Part shown: positions 55,279 to 56,616 of the stretch, in pieces | Position numbering within the stretch: the first letter of the stretch is position 1 | Layout: every line of letters begins with the position of its first letter | From: Rusavskia elegans | Lineage: Eukaryota > Ascomycota > Lecanoromycetes > Teloschistales > Teloschistaceae | Assembly (NCBI GenBank): GCA_011316305.1 | Contig: SAUG01000036.1 | Location: 1-56,616, forward strand | Direction of reading: 5' to 3' | DNA: 56,616 nucleotides | Program-made: the position numbers and the translations under genes | Notes under the pieces: generated by a model | Told to the model about the DNA's origin: nothing | Databases searched by the model: none | The model's input: only the letters and a program-made list of their open reading frames with translations

Positions 55279-56540
55279 GTCTGCTCCTAGTATTTCGTTA
55301 GGAGGCCACACAGAAATGTTGTAGACTCGCGGTAGTGAGAAGTCGAGTCGTCAGAAAACAAAACCATGTATCGTTCATCCTGAATCAAACCAGCAAATGT
55401 ACTAGTTTTTACCTCTCCCACGACATGTTGGAATATACAAACAGCAACCAACGTATCCGTTGAAATTCTTATGAGACGTTCCGGGACCAAATTACAATTG
55501 CCGCCCCTTCCACAACATTTACGGCTTGGTAGCAACCAGAGACGAAGGATTTGAATACTCTGACTTCAAGCCCCTACTCGTCTTATGCCTTTTCATCCCA
55601 TACCGACCCAGTCCAAACCATCACCTTCCCAAGAACCACCAACCCCCTCCGCTCCCCTCCCCTTCAACTTACCCCAGACACCATCCCCTAACCCATACTC
55701 TCCTTGTTCTCCTATCCGTTCAACAACCCCAGACTATAGTCTCCCATTCGCTCCAAAATCCATACAACAACCCAACAAACTACACCCTTAAAAACTGCAG
55801 ATGCTGCTTTTTACCCTTGTAGACGCCATAGAATCCTATAGTGGTATATCTTCTGAATCTCCAGTCCACATCAGCCCACTAATCTCCCTTTCCCACGATC
55901 CAGGGCCGTTCTCTCAACCCATCCTTTCCAATAAGCAGCATAAGAGAATAACCAAGAAAATTCTTGAAGAGAAAAACGTCGTACCAAAAAAGAGGTGTCA
56001 TGTGTAATATGGGCAACGGCTCGTACTGCTATGAATGCGTGGGGGTTGTCCACTTCCTCCACCTTCTCACTCACCATATCATTGCAAACCTCCTAACAAT
56101 CTGAATAGAAGCTTACACAATAGTAGATATCTTCCTTTTCGAAACATATACTTATCACAGACATCCGAGATAAAAACATCACCCCAGAATATTTAATCTA
56201 TTCTAGCCTCCTGTATATTCATGCGGACCTCTCATCCCCCATCCTGTTACCTCCCTCTCCGTCTCCGTCTTCGTCTACAGCTGCTTCGTATACATCGGTC
56301 CAGCTACAATAACGATAAGCTCGGTAAGAATCCGATACCTTCGCTCTTCACTCTCTTAGCTCCAGCTATAAGCGCCTCGGTATGTATTTAAATTCCAGCA
56401 CATAAACAAAATATTCCATCACAACTTCAATACCGTCTATTCTGTCTGCCATATCGTCGACTTCACTCGCAACACACACAGCACCCCATTACTGAACAAA
56501 AGCCACCACCAACCCTCACTTTTTCGTTTCAATAAATCCT

Positions 56541-56616
<76 letters not shown>
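55279..56616. other. gene-free window end
   Basis: CT- and CA-rich sequence with short frames only. No gene, tRNA or telomere repeat (TTAGGG/CCCTAA) is visible. It ends in a poly-C run. Confidence 0.5.
56542..56616. repeat. poly-C tract of 75 bases at the end
   Basis: Every base from 56542 to the window end is C. The preceding sequence is ordinary AT-balanced DNA. An uninterrupted homopolymer of this length at a sequence end is more easily explained by a sequencing/assembly artefact than by biology. Confidence 0.9.

Noticed and set aside
56542..56616. Telomere
   Set aside because: Fungal telomeres are TTAGGG/CCCTAA-type repeats; this is pure C with no such unit nearby.

Overview
The window is genomic DNA of a filamentous ascomycete (Pezizomycotina). 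Genes sit on both strands. Most are split by 41-90 nt introns with GT..AG ends and CTNAC/CTRAY-like branch sites. The gene families (CorA-like C-terminal proteins, DUF6594, kinase-vWA fusions, NACHT-ankyrin NLRs, a QDE-1-type RdRP, LCL2) are typical of this subphylum. The expanded accessory families suggest, but do not prove, a dothideomycete. No tRNA, rRNA or CRISPR array was seen.

Left part (1-24 kb) is accessory in character. It holds an F-box protein (1.1 kb), a small DUF7587-like protein (3.2 kb), a large protein with a STAND-type N-terminal helical domain but no NACHT (4.9-7.0 kb, minus), a 114-aa protein (8.5 kb), a CorA-like membrane protein in six exons (9.6-11.4 kb), a degenerate kinase-vWA fusion in six exons (12.2-15.4 kb), an HNH-nuclease-like protein with an acidic tail encoded by a microsatellite (16.9-18.3 kb, minus), a Gln/Pro/Ser-rich protein (20.5-21.3 kb, minus) and a DUF6594 membrane protein (22.0-23.3 kb). 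The spacers carry remnants of two short dispersed repeat families.

The middle (24-32 kb) is core housekeeping. It holds a Crb2/Rad9/53BP1-type checkpoint mediator with a GC-AG first intron, the secreted/ER protein LCL2, mitochondrial ribosomal protein bL27m, and an uncharacterised Pro/Ser-rich protein.

The right part (32-56 kb) has a MYND-finger/DUF4470 gene whose frame appears broken, a 1271-aa NACHT-ankyrin NLR with a ZZ zinc finger inserted into the NACHT module, a 1510-aa RNA-dependent RNA polymerase of the quelling type in eight exons, the HSP90 co-chaperone SGT1, a full-size ABCA-type transporter in seven exons including a 28-nt exon, and a four-helix MARVEL-like protein. The window ends in 75 consecutive C residues, most likely a technical artefact.

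Exon joins were worked out by hand. Each was accepted only if splice signals were present, frames were kept and the total coding length was divisible by three. Functional statements rest on motif recognition without any database search.
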